Assembly (NCBI GenBank): GCA_000814665.1
Contig: JWIH01000021.1
Location: 248,001-312,000, forward strand
DNA: 64,000 nucleotides
DNA from: Pseudoalteromonas flavipulchra NCIMB 2033 = ATCC BAA-314
Lineage (GTDB): Bacteria; Pseudomonadota; Gammaproteobacteria; Enterobacterales; Alteromonadaceae
Direction: 5' to 3'
The stretch's first letter is position 1. Each line of letters begins with the position of its first letter. The translations under genes were made by a program, and so were the position numbers. The notes under the pieces were generated by a model, which saw only the letters and a program-made list of their open reading frames with translations, did not search any database and was not told where the DNA came from. Below are positions 46,019 through 55,356 of the stretch, in pieces.

Positions 46019-46134
46019 AACTACCTTGCAATTTGCCTTTAATAACGCACACTCAACTGGATGCAATCAGTCAAGTGACTTCATTTCATACCTTAACCAC
46101 ACCAAAGTAAAGGCTATTTGTTCGACAATTAAAC

Positions 46135-46222
46135 AAGTAAACGGTAGTGTATACTTAAAGAAATAAAAGGTAAACGGTTGCGTGTACTTTTCTTCAATTT
46201 AGGTATACGATCATGTGTACTT
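46135..46222. promoter_or_regulatory. Three operator-like dyads at exact 33-bp spacing (TetR sites)
   Basis: Three related 22-bp imperfect palindromes start at 46135, 46168 and 46201. Each begins A-R-GTA-W-ACG and ends GT-R-TACTT, so the half-site is roughly RGTANAC. They lie between the divergent pump operon and the TetR gene and are therefore probable binding sites for that repressor. The remaining 412-base intergenic region shows no other clear feature apart from a small ACCTCT/AGAGGT hairpin near 46285. Confidence 0.7.
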
Positions 46223-46384
46223 TTTATTAACGACTTTATTGATTAAAATAAAGGGAATGTTGATTTATTACGAAGAAGGCTTACCTCTGTATAGAGAGGT
46301 GTTTCTTGGTATACAACTGACCATGTGAGTAGCAGCTATCAATGGCTCGCTTTTCCCACTATTAATTAAAGACAGAATAAGTAA

Positions 46385-46987
46385 ATGACGCAACTTTCAC
46401 CAAAACAGCAGTCAATTTTATGTGCAGCGATAGAAGAGTTCGCTCAAAAAGGCTTGCAGGCGACGACGATGGAGTCGATCAGTCAATCAGCGGAAGTATC
46501 AAAGCGCACGTTATACAAGCATTACTCGACCAAAGACGAGCTCTTTGATGCCGTTGTTGAGCTTCTAATTGAGCGAATTAAGCCGATAACTGCGATACAA
46601 TTTATCCCAAACTATGACTTTTCAGTGCAACTGCAACATCTTGCGAAAAGCGCAATGACTTTGTTGAATGACGAGGATTATATGCGTTTGTCGCGTATTG
46701 TGATGATTGAATCGATGCGTAGCTTTGAGCAAGCACAGAATTTAAATGAAAAGTTTAGTCATTGTGAAGCCGCGATGATCCAATGGTTCGAAGATGCTGC
46801 GAATTCAGGGTGTCTTGGTAGTTTTGATGCGGACTTTGCCGCAGCGTACTTTTGGGGCGCACTGAAAAAGCTAGGCTATTGGGAACGCGCAATAAAATGG
46901 CAAGCTCCGCTTCCAGAAGCAGAGCTTGATATATTAGTTGAAAAGGCGGTCTCGCTATTTTGTAATGGCGTTACTCAACCCCAATAA
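46385..46987 (+). CDS. TetR-family repressor (AcrR-like) of the RND pump
   Basis: A 200-residue regulator with an N-terminal helix-turn-helix (residues about 8-52: ILCAAIEEFAQKGLQATTMESI, then VSKRTLYKHYSTKDELF; shown by its two helices) and a variable C-terminal ligand domain of the AcrR type. Divergent from the efflux operon, with three operator-like dyads between, so it very likely represses that operon. Its 3' end overlaps the convergent ABC exporter gene by 17 bases. Confidence 0.9.
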   Translation: MTQLSPKQQSILCAAIEEFAQKGLQATTMESISQSAEVSKRTLYKHYSTKDELFDAVVELLIERIKPITAIQFIPNYDFSVQLQHLAKSAMTLLNDEDYMRLSRIVMIESMRSFEQAQNLNEKFSHCEAAMIQWFEDAANSGCLGSFDADFAAAYFWGALKKLGYWERAIKWQAPLPEAELDILVEKAVSLFCNGVTQPQ

Positions 46988-48815
46988 ATCCACCGGTTTG
47001 ATGCGACCACAGTTTGGCGTAAATACCACCTAAAGCTAGCAAGGATTGATGGCTTCCTTCTTCTACTATCCGACCTTCATCCATAACGATTAATCTGTCC
47101 ATTTGTGCAATCGTGGATAACCTATGGGCAATTGCAATAACGGTTTTACCTTCCATCAGTGCATCTAAGCTCTCTTGGATAGCTTGCTCAACCTCAGAAT
47201 CTAAGGCTGAAGTAGCTTCGTCTAAAATTAAAATTGGCGCATTTTTCAGTAATACACGGGCAATGGCGATACGTTGGCGTTGGCCACCTGATAGTTTCAC
47301 ACCGCGTTCACCTACTTGTGCGTAAAAGCCAGTATTACCGTGACTGTCTTCTAAGTCTTGGATAAAATCGTAAGCCTGCGCTTCTTTTGTTGCGGCTATT
47401 AATTCTTCTTCTGATGCATCAGGGCGACCATAAAGAATATTGTCACGCACGCTGCGATGGAGCAAAGAAGTATCTTGCGTCACCATAGCGATATGACGTC
47501 GTAAGCTTTCCTGCTTTACTTTAGCAATATTTTGGCCATCAATTTCGATGCTGCCGCCGTCGGTATCGTAGAATCTCAGTAATAAGTTCACTAAAGTCGA
47601 TTTACCTGCACCTGAGCGGCCAACCACACCAATTTTTTCGCCGGGTTTGATATGTAGGTTCAAGTTGTCGATGACATTATGTTGTCTCGCTGCATCTTTA
47701 CGCTTATAAGCGAAGGTAGTGTTACAAAAGTCGATTTTTCCAGCTTTAAAATCTAACTGTGGCGCTGTTTGTTGGTCAACAATATCAAGCGGTCTTGAGA
47801 GTGTGTTCATGCCGTCTGCAACGGTACCAATATTTTCGAATAGGCCGCTAATTTCCCACATTATCCACTGTGCCATGCCATTTAGACGTAAGGCTAAACC
47901 TACTGTAATCGCAATTGCACCAGCGGTTATTGCATTAAATGACCATAAGTAGATTGAAAGCGCGGCAACGGAAAATACCAAAAGATAATTTAAGGCTTGA
48001 ATACTAACGTTTAAGCTAGTTGCTAAGCGCATTTGCTTATATACAGGTTGAATAAACACATCCATGCTGTCTTTGGCATATTCTTCTTCTCGTTTGGTAT
48101 AAGAGAAAAGCTTTACAGTGGAAATATTGGTGTAGCTATCAACTATCCTTCCCGTCATTTCTGAGCGCGCGTCAGCTTGCTCACTAGAAACGCGTTTTAG
48201 TTTAGGAACAAAATAGAATTGGAAACAGATATAGCAGCCAAGCCAAATAACCAGCGGGATCATCAAACGTATATCACTGCTTGCAACAAGCGCGAGCATT
48301 GCGGTGAAGTACACTAAAATATAAACCAGCACATCGAGTAGCTTCATGACCGATTCGCGCACGGCTAGGGCAGTTTGCATCACTTTAGTTGCAATACGTC
48401 CTGCAAACTCGTCTTGATAGAATGTCATAGACTGCTTTAGCAAGTAGCGGTGTGCCTGCCAGCGAATAGCCATTGGGTAATTACCCAATAAACTCTGATG
48501 CAAAATGGCGCTGTGAAAAAAGACTAACAGTGGCAGCGCCACTAACGTGATCACAGACATTCGGATTAACTCGGCTTGTTTGGCTTCAAATAGAGTTTGT
48601 GGTGTATAAGTGGAGAGCCAGTCAACCAAATCACCCATAAAGCCAAATAATGTTACTTCCAAAATTGCGAGTATCGCAGCACTTAGCGACATAAATAATA
48701 AGGGTAATTCCATTCCCTTAGTATAGAAGCGACAGAAAGCCAACAAACCTTGTGGTGGCTGACCAACTTCTTGCTCGGGAAAGGGTTTGGTAAAGCGTTC
48801 AAATACTCGATACAT
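46971..48815 (-). CDS. ABC exporter with fused membrane and ATPase domains
   Basis: A 614-residue type IV ABC half-transporter. Six helices occupy about residues 30-335, followed by the ATPase domain: Walker A GRSGAGKST (about 400), signature KLSGGQRQRIAIARVLL, Walker B ILILDEATSALDS. It should work as a homodimer and export a lipid or drug. MsbA-like in shape but without lipid A genes around it, so the substrate is open. Convergent with the TetR gene, its stop lying within that gene's end. Confidence 0.92.
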   Translation of the reverse strand: MYRVFERFTKPFPEQEVGQPPQGLLAFCRFYTKGMELPLLFMSLSAAILAILEVTLFGFMGDLVDWLSTYTPQTLFEAKQAELIRMSVITLVALPLLVFFHSAILHQSLLGNYPMAIRWQAHRYLLKQSMTFYQDEFAGRIATKVMQTALAVRESVMKLLDVLVYILVYFTAMLALVASSDIRLMIPLVIWLGCYICFQFYFVPKLKRVSSEQADARSEMTGRIVDSYTNISTVKLFSYTKREEEYAKDSMDVFIQPVYKQMRLATSLNVSIQALNYLLVFSVAALSIYLWSFNAITAGAIAITVGLALRLNGMAQWIMWEISGLFENIGTVADGMNTLSRPLDIVDQQTAPQLDFKAGKIDFCNTTFAYKRKDAARQHNVIDNLNLHIKPGEKIGVVGRSGAGKSTLVNLLLRFYDTDGGSIEIDGQNIAKVKQESLRRHIAMVTQDTSLLHRSVRDNILYGRPDASEEELIAATKEAQAYDFIQDLEDSHGNTGFYAQVGERGVKLSGGQRQRIAIARVLLKNAPILILDEATSALDSEVEQAIQESLDALMEGKTVIAIAHRLSTIAQMDRLIVMDEGRIVEEGSHQSLLALGGIYAKLWSHQTGGFIGVE

Positions 48816-48904
48816 GGATGATCCCTAAATTTGTTCAGAAGCTAGTCTACCTTGATAGTATGAAATGCGCGAGTCACAGATTGGTGCTCAATTTGCACGA
48901 ATGA

Positions 48905-50092
48905 TTATAGTTGTTTTTGGTTGAGTAGTTTTTGTGTAATGAGCTCGCCAGTGACAGCATCATAGCTACTCAAAGTCAGTGGCGTAGAATAGTGCTTTAA
49001 ATACACCTGATCATGTGGTTTTTCTACTGTAATTTTGTCGATTGGGACGAGCTTATTACCGTCATCGACAAAAAATGACAGCTCTAAATAGCATGGAAAA
49101 ACCTTTTTACATACACCAAGTGATTGTTGTTGTAGATCAAACGTTGAGGAAAGCCAGCTTGGCCTATTATTGATTTTCGTGGTTTTGGGCCAAGTTACAG
49201 AAAGATCAAATCGTTGCGGATCTGAAGAGTAGTGCTGAGATTGGCTTGCTACTCGTGCGAGCAGCAAAGGAGTATTGCCACTCACTGATTGAACCTCAGA
49301 TAAGCGAACCTGATCAACGGTGAGTGGATTAATTGTCAATGTTTGTTTGAGTTCACTCGCCAGTTGGTTTTGCTCATCTAGTTGAGAAAATCCGAGGTGA
49401 ACGAGTAATTTTGCATCACGATTGTTATCAAATACTTTTTCTTTTAAGTGTTCAGCCGCGGCTTTGGCTCTACCTTGTTGTGAGTCGTGATCGTAACTAA
49501 TAATCTCGTAGCCAAGTGATTTGGCTTCAAATATCAAGCTAGCGTAAGTCGCTTCCATGGTGTAGATCCCATGTTCGTATGTTGTAAAGCCATGTTTATT
49601 TATTTGCTGCTCAACGCTTACTTGTGGGGTGAGCGCTTCTAATGCAAGGTAGCGATAGCCTTGTTCGTATAAAGGCTTCAACAGGGCAATCGTTAGCGCT
49701 CGGTGTTTAGCATTATGATACGCTTCGTTTACCATAGTAATATGCGTTTCAGTTGCCTTTTGCTCTATGACTTCTAGCGCAGGAACTAGCCGATAATCGT
49801 TTAGCAACATATCTGGATTGATCACCCCAGAGGTGAGTTTTTCTGCTTCAAAATAATTGCCGACGATAGAATGATAGGTTGCTGCATATTGAATGTTTGC
49901 TGAGCTGCTATCTAAATGCCCTTTGACTGGAATTTGGCTTTCGAGTGACCGTGTGTTTTCAAACACACGTTTATCTGAGTTAACACCAAAGATTAAAGAA
50001 GCAGGGTTAGCGCTTGAATTTGCTAATGCTGTTACGGATATCAGCGAACATGCGCTAAAAATAACGGCTTTTCCATATTGTTGAGGTAACAC
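48905..50092 (-). CDS. Secreted protein of unknown function with EreA/ChaN-like features
   Basis: A 395-residue protein with an N-terminal signal peptide (about residues 1-25, ending TALA). Residues about 105-210 contain MVNEAYHNAKHRAL, then YRYLALEAL and IISYDHDSQQGRA: Glu, His and Asp placements that recall the erythromycin-esterase/ChaN/TIKI hydrolase fold, which is a guess from motif layout. The C-terminal part looks beta-rich, with two Cys (LGVCKKVFPCYL). No partner gene is adjacent. I cannot name a substrate. Confidence 0.65.
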   Translation of the reverse strand: MLPQQYGKAVIFSACSLISVTALANSSANPASLIFGVNSDKRVFENTRSLESQIPVKGHLDSSSANIQYAATYHSIVGNYFEAEKLTSGVINPDMLLNDYRLVPALEVIEQKATETHITMVNEAYHNAKHRALTIALLKPLYEQGYRYLALEALTPQVSVEQQINKHGFTTYEHGIYTMEATYASLIFEAKSLGYEIISYDHDSQQGRAKAAAEHLKEKVFDNNRDAKLLVHLGFSQLDEQNQLASELKQTLTINPLTVDQVRLSEVQSVSGNTPLLLARVASQSQHYSSDPQRFDLSVTWPKTTKINNRPSWLSSTFDLQQQSLGVCKKVFPCYLELSFFVDDGNKLVPIDKITVEKPHDQVYLKHYSTPLTLSSYDAVTGELITQKLLNQKQL

Positions 50093-50230
50093 CTAAATCC
50101 ACTCCTTGCGGTTTATTTCGGTTATATTAATAGCATAAAAGCGCGGAGGGCTGAATCAAATAAAAGCAAATTTTTTACAAGTATTTTATATTTGAATTAT
50201 TTACAGGGGGGATAAATGTGGAAGCAAATA

Positions 50231-50262
50231 AAAAGGCCAGTAGCTAAGTAACTGCTGGCCCT
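50231..50262 (-). terminator. Terminator after the DUF3010 gene
   Basis: GGCCAGTAG (50235-50243) pairs with CTGCTGGCC (50252-50260) with one G-T pair. On the minus strand it runs into TTTTTATTT, 10 bases after the stop. Confidence 0.85.
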
Positions 50263-50270
50263 TGATATGA

Positions 50271-50717
50271 TTATTCTTCTTTGCCGTATGTTTTACGAAG
50301 AATATAAACATAGGCATTAATGAAAGCTTGCTCTTGAAACTTTTTCAACCCAGTGTCTTCATAGTCAACAGGAATTGGGTTTCTTTTTAATTGCTCTTTA
50401 ACTTCAGTGCCAGAAAGTAACTGCACGTCCACGCCTGAAATTAACTGGATTGCAGCTTCCATTTTAAAACCAGCCGCACTACCTGCGAATTTACCTTTGT
50501 GTGGGCGCTGACGAATGGCGATAGAATCTACGCCGTAATCTTCTACTAGTTTTGCAAAGTCGAATTGGAACTTGCGCATTTCATCAAGTTCTGTCCCTTG
50601 GTTACTTAACGTAAAGCGGCGCTGACGAATGTCTCTAATATCAAAAACATCATCTTCTTTCGTTAGCATACAAAGCAGAGCTTCGCTGCCTGAAATTTCA
50701 ACCCCAAGTGTTCTCAT
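50271..50717 (-). CDS. DUF3010-family conserved protein
   Basis: A 148-residue cytosolic protein opening MRTLGVEISGSEALLCML, a beta-hairpin reminiscent of the RNase H/actin-type nucleotidyl fold. I recognise it as the DUF3010 type common in marine gammaproteobacteria; no function is known. The ATG at 50717 is preferred to one at 50738, which would add seven residues without a ribosome-binding site. It follows the EEP-family gene by 34 bases and may be cotranscribed with it. Confidence 0.75.
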   Translation of the reverse strand: MRTLGVEISGSEALLCMLTKEDDVFDIRDIRQRRFTLSNQGTELDEMRKFQFDFAKLVEDYGVDSIAIRQRPHKGKFAGSAAGFKMEAAIQLISGVDVQLLSGTEVKEQLKRNPIPVDYEDTGLKKFQEQAFINAYVYILRKTYGKEE

Positions 50718-50751
50718 TTTCGTGTCCAGATTATGCAAAAATTGAATTATC

Positions 50752-51744
50752 TCACAGTGTTATTTCTATTGCTATCGCTGCATGGTCAGAATAGCAAATA
50801 TCTTCGTCCATACGCTTTGGATCAAGGTGAGCATCGTAACTGTAGTAATGTAACGACTTCACCCTGGGCGTTTCTCGGTTGGGATTGAACTCTTTTGAAC
50901 AAAGAATGTAATCAAGTACATTGCCCTCACCTTGATAGTAATGACTGGCTGGTTTTTCTTTGTGGTTGTTGTCGGCGTAAAGAAAACTGTCGAACAACCC
51001 GACACTATCAAAGCCATTACTAGCAAGGACGGGTGGAAAGGCTTGCGTCATAAAAGATAATGCCGGGCTGTCTAATGCATCATTGAAGTCGCCCATCACC
51101 AATGTTGCAGCTTGTTTCTCCCTTTGTGTTTTTAATGCATCGTAATAAATGATGGAAGCTTCGAGTGAACGTGAGATCTGCGACTGCATCGTACCTACGG
51201 TTTCGTGAAGCAATGTAAGTAGCGGGTCATCTTGATTGGAATCTCCCAGCATGTGGGCCATTGAATGTACGCGTTGAGACTTAAAGTGCACGGCATAACA
51301 CGCGAGTAACCCAAAGCCTGGAATGTCGAACTTACATTTTATCGGGGTGCGATTGAATTTAAACTGATGTTGATTATTAAGGTATTCGAGTAATTCGGGG
51401 CAGGGCTCTAACGGCGCAAAAGATTTAAATGGTAGTTTTGATGCGATAGCGACTACCGGTTTAAACAGTACCGATGGGTATACGTGATCAGGACTTGGCG
51501 CATCGACTGTGGCAAAGTGAACAAGACCTAAGTCTTCGCACAGCATCTGTAAGCTATCAGGTGAGAAGACTTCTTGAAACACAATGACATCGGGGTTTAT
51601 ATGCTGAATGAGTCCCGTGATAAACTGAGTTTTGGTTTGCCACTGTGTTTCATTATAGTGCTCATGAAGTTGATAAAAAGAATAAGGCGGCGCTGCAAAA
51701 TTTAGTAGATTAAAGGTTGCAAACCGATAACGCTTTTTGGCCAC
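50752..51744 (-). CDS. Endonuclease/exonuclease/phosphatase (EEP) family protein
   Basis: A 330-residue metal-dependent phosphoesterase of the EEP fold. Catalytic landmarks are Asn in TFNLLNFA, Glu in IVFQEVFSP, Asp/Asn in MGDFNDALDSP and the C-terminal SDHAAIAIE. I start it at GTG 51744, with GGGAT 5-6 bases upstream; a TTG at 51756 would add four residues. No signal peptide, so cytosolic. The substrate could be DNA, a phospholipid or another phosphoester; the family does not say. Confidence 0.82.
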   Translation of the reverse strand: MAKKRYRFATFNLLNFAAPPYSFYQLHEHYNETQWQTKTQFITGLIQHINPDVIVFQEVFSPDSLQMLCEDLGLVHFATVDAPSPDHVYPSVLFKPVVAIASKLPFKSFAPLEPCPELLEYLNNQHQFKFNRTPIKCKFDIPGFGLLACYAVHFKSQRVHSMAHMLGDSNQDDPLLTLLHETVGTMQSQISRSLEASIIYYDALKTQREKQAATLVMGDFNDALDSPALSFMTQAFPPVLASNGFDSVGLFDSFLYADNNHKEKPASHYYQGEGNVLDYILCSKEFNPNRETPRVKSLHYYSYDAHLDPKRMDEDICYSDHAAIAIEITL

Positions 51745-51973
51745 GAATAATCCCAAAATAGTATTTGTAAATTAATAGATTAATTTTAGCTCTAGGCTTG
51801 CACTTAGCCAAGTAACACGCGAGAATAGTGATTCTTATTCGAAAGTCCTCGGATGAGCCGCGATAATTCGCGCAAGACAATGCTTATTCGTAAAAGCGTT
51901 GATAGGCACACTTTAAAATTAATTAAATACATGTGATGCATTGTAGGTGTCACCACTGTAAATAGGATTTATC

Positions 51974-53884
51974 ATGCCAGTTATTACTCTCCCTGACGGC
52001 AGTCAGCGTATTTTTGAAAACCCTGTCACTACTCTAGAAGTCGCTCAAGACATCGGTCCTGGCCTTGCGAAAGCAACGATTGCTGGCCGTGTAAATGGCG
52101 TTCGTGTTGATGCTTGTGACCTCATCGAAAATGACTCAGCGCTTGAAATCATCACCGCAAAAGACGACGACGGTCTTGAGATTATTCGTCACTCGTGTGC
52201 GCACTTGATTGGTCACGCTGTAAAACAATTGTTCCCAGAAGCTAAGATGGCGATTGGTCCTACCATCGACAACGGTTTCTATTACGATGTTGACTTAGAG
52301 CATTCGCTTACTCAAGAAGACCTTGAAGCGATTGAAAAACGCATGTTGGAGTTGGCAAAAACCGACTACGACGTAGTAAAGAAAAAGGTGAGCTGGCAAG
52401 AAGCGCGCGATGCATTTGCGGCACGCGGTGAAACCTATAAGATGGAAATCCTAGACGAGAATATCGCGAAAGATGACCGCCCAGGTTTATATCACCACGA
52501 AGAATATGTTGATATGTGTCGTGGTCCGCACGTACCAAATATGAAGTTTTGTCACCACTTCAAGATTATGAAAGTGGCGGGCGCATACTGGCGCGGCAAC
52601 TCAGAAAACAAGATGTTACAGCGTATCTACGGTACAGCTTGGGCTGACAAAAAGCAGCTAAAGGCGTATCTTAAGCGTTTAGAAGAAGCTGAAAAGCGTG
52701 ATCACCGTAAAATTGGTAAAGCACTCGACTTGTGGCATTGGCAGGAAGAAGCGCCAGGCATGGTATTCTGGCATAATGATGGCTGGAGCATTTATCGTGA
52801 GCTTGAAGATTTTGTTCGTGAAAAACTACGCGAATATCAGTACGAAGAAGTAAAAGGTCCGTTGATGATGGACCGTGGCTTGTGGGAAAAATCAGGTCAC
52901 TGGGACAAATACTCAGATGCGATGTTCACGACTGAGTCAGAGAAACGTGAGTATGCTATTAAGCCGATGAACTGCCCAGGTCACGTGCAGATCTTTAACC
53001 AAGGTCTAAAGTCATACCGTGATTTACCATTACGTATGGCTGAGTTTGGCTGTTGTCACCGTAATGAACCATCAGGCGCACTACATGGCTTGATGCGCGT
53101 TCGTGGCTTTACTCAAGATGATGCGCATATCTTCTGTACAGAAGAGCAAATCATGGATGAAGTATCTGCCTGTATCAAAATGGTATATGACACTTACTCG
53201 ACATTTGGCTTTGAAAAGATTGTTGTAAAACTTTCAACTCGTCCAGAAAAGCGCATTGGTGAAGACGAAATGTGGGACAAAGCGGAAGCTGCATTGGCTG
53301 AAGCGTTAAAAGTTAACAACATCGAGTTTGAATATCTGCCGGGTGAAGGGGCGTTTTATGGTCCTAAGATCGAATTCACGCTGTATGATTGTTTAGAGCG
53401 TGCGTGGCAATGTGGTACAGTGCAATTAGACTTCGCACTACCAGGTCGTTTAGGTGCAACTTATGTTGCGGAAAGTAACGAGCGTAAAACACCAGTTATG
53501 ATCCACCGCGCAATTCTGGGTTCACTAGAGCGCTTTATTGGAATTCTAACGGAAGAATATGCTGGTCAGTTCCCAACTTGGCTTGCGCCGAAACAAGTTG
53601 TGATCATGAATATCACGGATAAACAAGCGGATTATGTCCACGAAGTAGTACAAAAGTTGAATAAACTTGGAATAAGAGCTTGTGCCGACTTGAGAAATGA
53701 GAAGATTGGTTTTAAAATCCGCGAGCATACTTTAAAACGTATACCTTATTTACTAGTGGTGGGTGACAAAGAAGTCGAGCAACAAGAAGTTGCAGTAAGA
53801 ACCCGTACTGGTGAAGATTTAGGTAAATTATCGATTGATGATTTCATCGTTAAAGTTAGCGAAGAGATTAAAAATCGACTATAA
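51974..53884 (+). CDS. thrS: Threonyl-tRNA synthetase
   Basis: Class II synthetase charging tRNA-Thr. The 636 residues include the TGS domain (1-62), the editing domain with HxxxH ([10 protein letters not shown]) and the zinc-bearing catalytic core ([23 protein letters not shown] motif 2, and motif 3 near the end of the core), then the anticodon-binding domain. AGGAT precedes the ATG. It is followed after 71 bases by infC, as in E. coli. In that species the mRNA leader is a translational operator; I could not confirm one in the 217 bases upstream. Confidence 0.98.
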   Translation: MPVITLPDGSQRIFENPVTTLEVAQDIGPGLAKATIAGRVNGVRVDACDLIENDSALEIITAKDDDGLEIIRHSCAHLIGHAVKQLFPEAKMAIGPTIDNGFYYDVDLEHSLTQEDLEAIEKRMLELAKTDYDVVKKKVSWQEARDAFAARGETYKMEILDENIAKDDRPGLYHHEEYVDMCRGPHVPNMKFCHHFKIMKVAGAYWRGNSENKMLQRIYGTAWADKKQLKAYLKRLEEAEKRDHRKIGKALDLWHWQEEAPGMVFWHNDGWSIYRELEDFVREKLREYQYEEVKGPLMMDRGLWEKSGHWDKYSDAMFTTESEKREYAIKPMNCPGHVQIFNQGLKSYRDLPLRMAEFGCCHRNEPSGALHGLMRVRGFTQDDAHIFCTEEQIMDEVSACIKMVYDTYSTFGFEKIVVKLSTRPEKRIGEDEMWDKAEAALAEALKVNNIEFEYLPGEGAFYGPKIEFTLYDCLERAWQCGTVQLDFALPGRLGATYVAESNERKTPVMIHRAILGSLERFIGILTEEYAGQFPTWLAPKQVVIMNITDKQADYVHEVVQKLNKLGIRACADLRNEKIGFKIREHTLKRIPYLLVVGDKEVEQQEVAVRTRTGEDLGKLSIDDFIVKVSEEIKNRL

Positions 53885-53955
53885 ATATAAACTTGCGTGT
53901 ACTTTACTTTTTCTGGTGCACGCATTTACTTTTGAATTTTTTGGAGGAACGTACC

Positions 53956-54504
53956 ATTAGAGGCGGCAAAAAAGGGCAAAATAACGCTCAGAAAAATCGT
54001 ATTAACGAAGAGATTACAGCGAAAGAGGTTCGCTTAATTGACGCTGAAGGCGAGCAAGCTGGCATTGTCTCAACAAGAGACGCACAAAACATGGCGGACG
54101 AAGCAGGTCTAGATCTGGTTGAGATCAGTCCAAATGCTGAGCCACCGGTTTGTAAAGTGATGGACTACGGTAAGTTCCTTTTTGAAAAAGCAAAAATCCA
54201 AAAAGAACAAAAGAAAAAGCAAAAGCAAATTCAGGTTAAGGAAGTTAAATTCCGTCCTGGTACAGATGTTGGTGATTACCAAGTCAAGCTACGTAGCCTT
54301 CGCAAGTTTCTTGAGGGTGGCGACAAAGCTAAAGTCACAATTCGCTTCCGTGGTCGTGAAATGGCGCACCAAGAGATTGGTATTGATCTACTAGAACGTA
54401 TCAAGACTGAATTGGAAGATATCGCATCAGTTGAGTCTTTCCCGAAAAAAGTAGAAGGTCGTCAGATGATAATGATGATGGCGCCTATTGCTAAAAAGTC
54501 TTAA
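53956..54504 (+). CDS. infC: Translation initiation factor IF-3 (ATT start codon)
   Basis: IF-3 keeps 30S subunits free and checks start codons. I start it at the rare ATT at 53956 ([20 protein letters not shown]), giving 182 residues, because GGAGGA lies at 53943-53948 and the protein then matches IF-3 length. A frame opening with ATG at 53893 would add 21 non-family residues. The AUU start is the known basis of IF-3 autoregulation in E. coli. [15 protein letters not shown] and the C-terminal FRGREMAHQ are diagnostic. Confidence 0.96.
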   Translation: MRGGKKGQNNAQKNRINEEITAKEVRLIDAEGEQAGIVSTRDAQNMADEAGLDLVEISPNAEPPVCKVMDYGKFLFEKAKIQKEQKKKQKQIQVKEVKFRPGTDVGDYQVKLRSLRKFLEGGDKAKVTIRFRGREMAHQEIGIDLLERIKTELEDIASVESFPKKVEGRQMIMMMAPIAKKS

Positions 54505-54529
54505 TCTCGGCATAATACGCATCGAATTT

Positions 54530-54563
54530 AACGCAGGTCTCAAGTGCTAACGCCACCTGCGTT
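54530..54563 (+). other. Hairpin in the infC-rpmI gap, candidate L20 control region
   Basis: AACGCAGGT (54530-54538) pairs with ACCTGCGTT (54555-54563) around a 16-base loop. In E. coli ribosomal protein L20 represses rpmI through structures between infC and rpmI. Here only the position and the hairpin support such a role. CCGGTTTTA also occurs twice nearby. Confidence 0.45.
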
Positions 54564-54685
54564 ATCCGGTTTTAAAGTAAGGTATTGATCCTTCACCGGT
54601 TTTAGGTAGTAAGCTAGGCCTACAAGTGAGTTTATCTCCGCCTACTTACATTGTGTTAAAGCAATATCATTCGGAGTTATTGCAA

Positions 54686-54886
54686 ATGGCTTATAAGCTA
54701 AAATCACACAGAGGTGCTGCTAAGCGCTTCAAAAAGACTGCTTCTGGCGGTTACAAGCGTAAACAGTCGCATCTTCGTCACATTCTGACTAAGAAATCTT
54801 CAAAGCGTAAATTACACCTTCGTGCTAAGTCTATGGTTCATAAGAATGACCTAGGCCTAATCGATCGTATGTTACCATTCGCTTAA
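54686..54886 (+). CDS. rpmI: 50S ribosomal protein L35
   Basis: A 66-residue basic ribosomal protein. The sequence from [15 protein letters not shown] onward is the family pattern. I start it at the ATG at 54686, with GGAG 11 bases upstream; a longer frame from 54626 would add 20 residues absent from L35. It sits between infC and rplT as in most bacteria. Confidence 0.97.
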   Translation: MAYKLKSHRGAAKRFKKTASGGYKRKQSHLRHILTKKSSKRKLHLRAKSMVHKNDLGLIDRMLPFA

Positions 54887-54901
54887 TAGAGGATATCAGA
54901 A

Positions 54902-55261
54902 ATGGCAAGAGTTAAACGCGGCGTAGTTGCACGTGCACGTCACAAAAAAGTATTAAAGCAAGCTAAAGGTTACTATGGAGCGCGTTCACGCGTTTACCGC
55001 GTAGCTTTCCAAGCGGTAACTAAAGCTGGTCAATATGCTTACCGTGACCGTCGTGCTAAGAAACGTACTTTCCGTCAACTATGGATTGCTCGTATCAACG
55101 CAGCTGCACGTCAAAATGGTCTTTCTTACAGCCGTTTCATCAATGGCCTTAAAAAGTCATCGATTGAAATCGATCGTAAGATCCTAGCTGATATCGCAGT
55201 ATACGACCAAGTAGCTTTCGCAGCACTAGTTGCTAAAGCAAAAGATGGTCTAGCTGCTTAA
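54902..55261 (+). CDS. rplT: 50S ribosomal protein L20
   Basis: A 119-residue basic ribosomal protein needed for 50S assembly and, in E. coli, repressor of its own operon. It opens [20 protein letters not shown] and has the [12 protein letters not shown] and RLWIxRINAAAR blocks. GAGGA precedes the ATG 15 bases after rpmI. A terminator follows after about 40 bases. Confidence 0.98.
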   Translation: MARVKRGVVARARHKKVLKQAKGYYGARSRVYRVAFQAVTKAGQYAYRDRRAKKRTFRQLWIARINAAARQNGLSYSRFINGLKKSSIEIDRKILADIAVYDQVAFAALVAKAKDGLAA

Positions 55262-55303
55262 TAAGCGGAACTAGAATTAGTCTTAGGACTAAACCTAGTA
55301 TTG

Positions 55304-55328
55304 AAAAGGAGCCTTAGGCTCCTTTTTT
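55304..55328 (+). terminator. Terminator after rplT
   Basis: AAAAGGAGCC (55304-55313) pairs perfectly with GGCTCCTTTT (55317-55326) around a TTA loop and ends in a T6 run. The mirrored A-run lets it serve the convergent dehydrogenase gene too. Confidence 0.92.
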
Positions 55329-55356
55329 AGTTTTATACTCGTTATCAACGCAAGCG

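Noticed and set aside
46001..46020. Sequence resembling a tmRNA 5' end (GGCTTCGACGGGG)
   Set aside because: Only a few bases match; no tRNA-like acceptor half or tag frame nearby. It is a short hairpin in the RND leader.
51757..51973. Translational operator mimicking tRNA-Thr upstream of thrS
   Set aside because: Known in E. coli, but I could not identify the anticodon-like loops here by eye.
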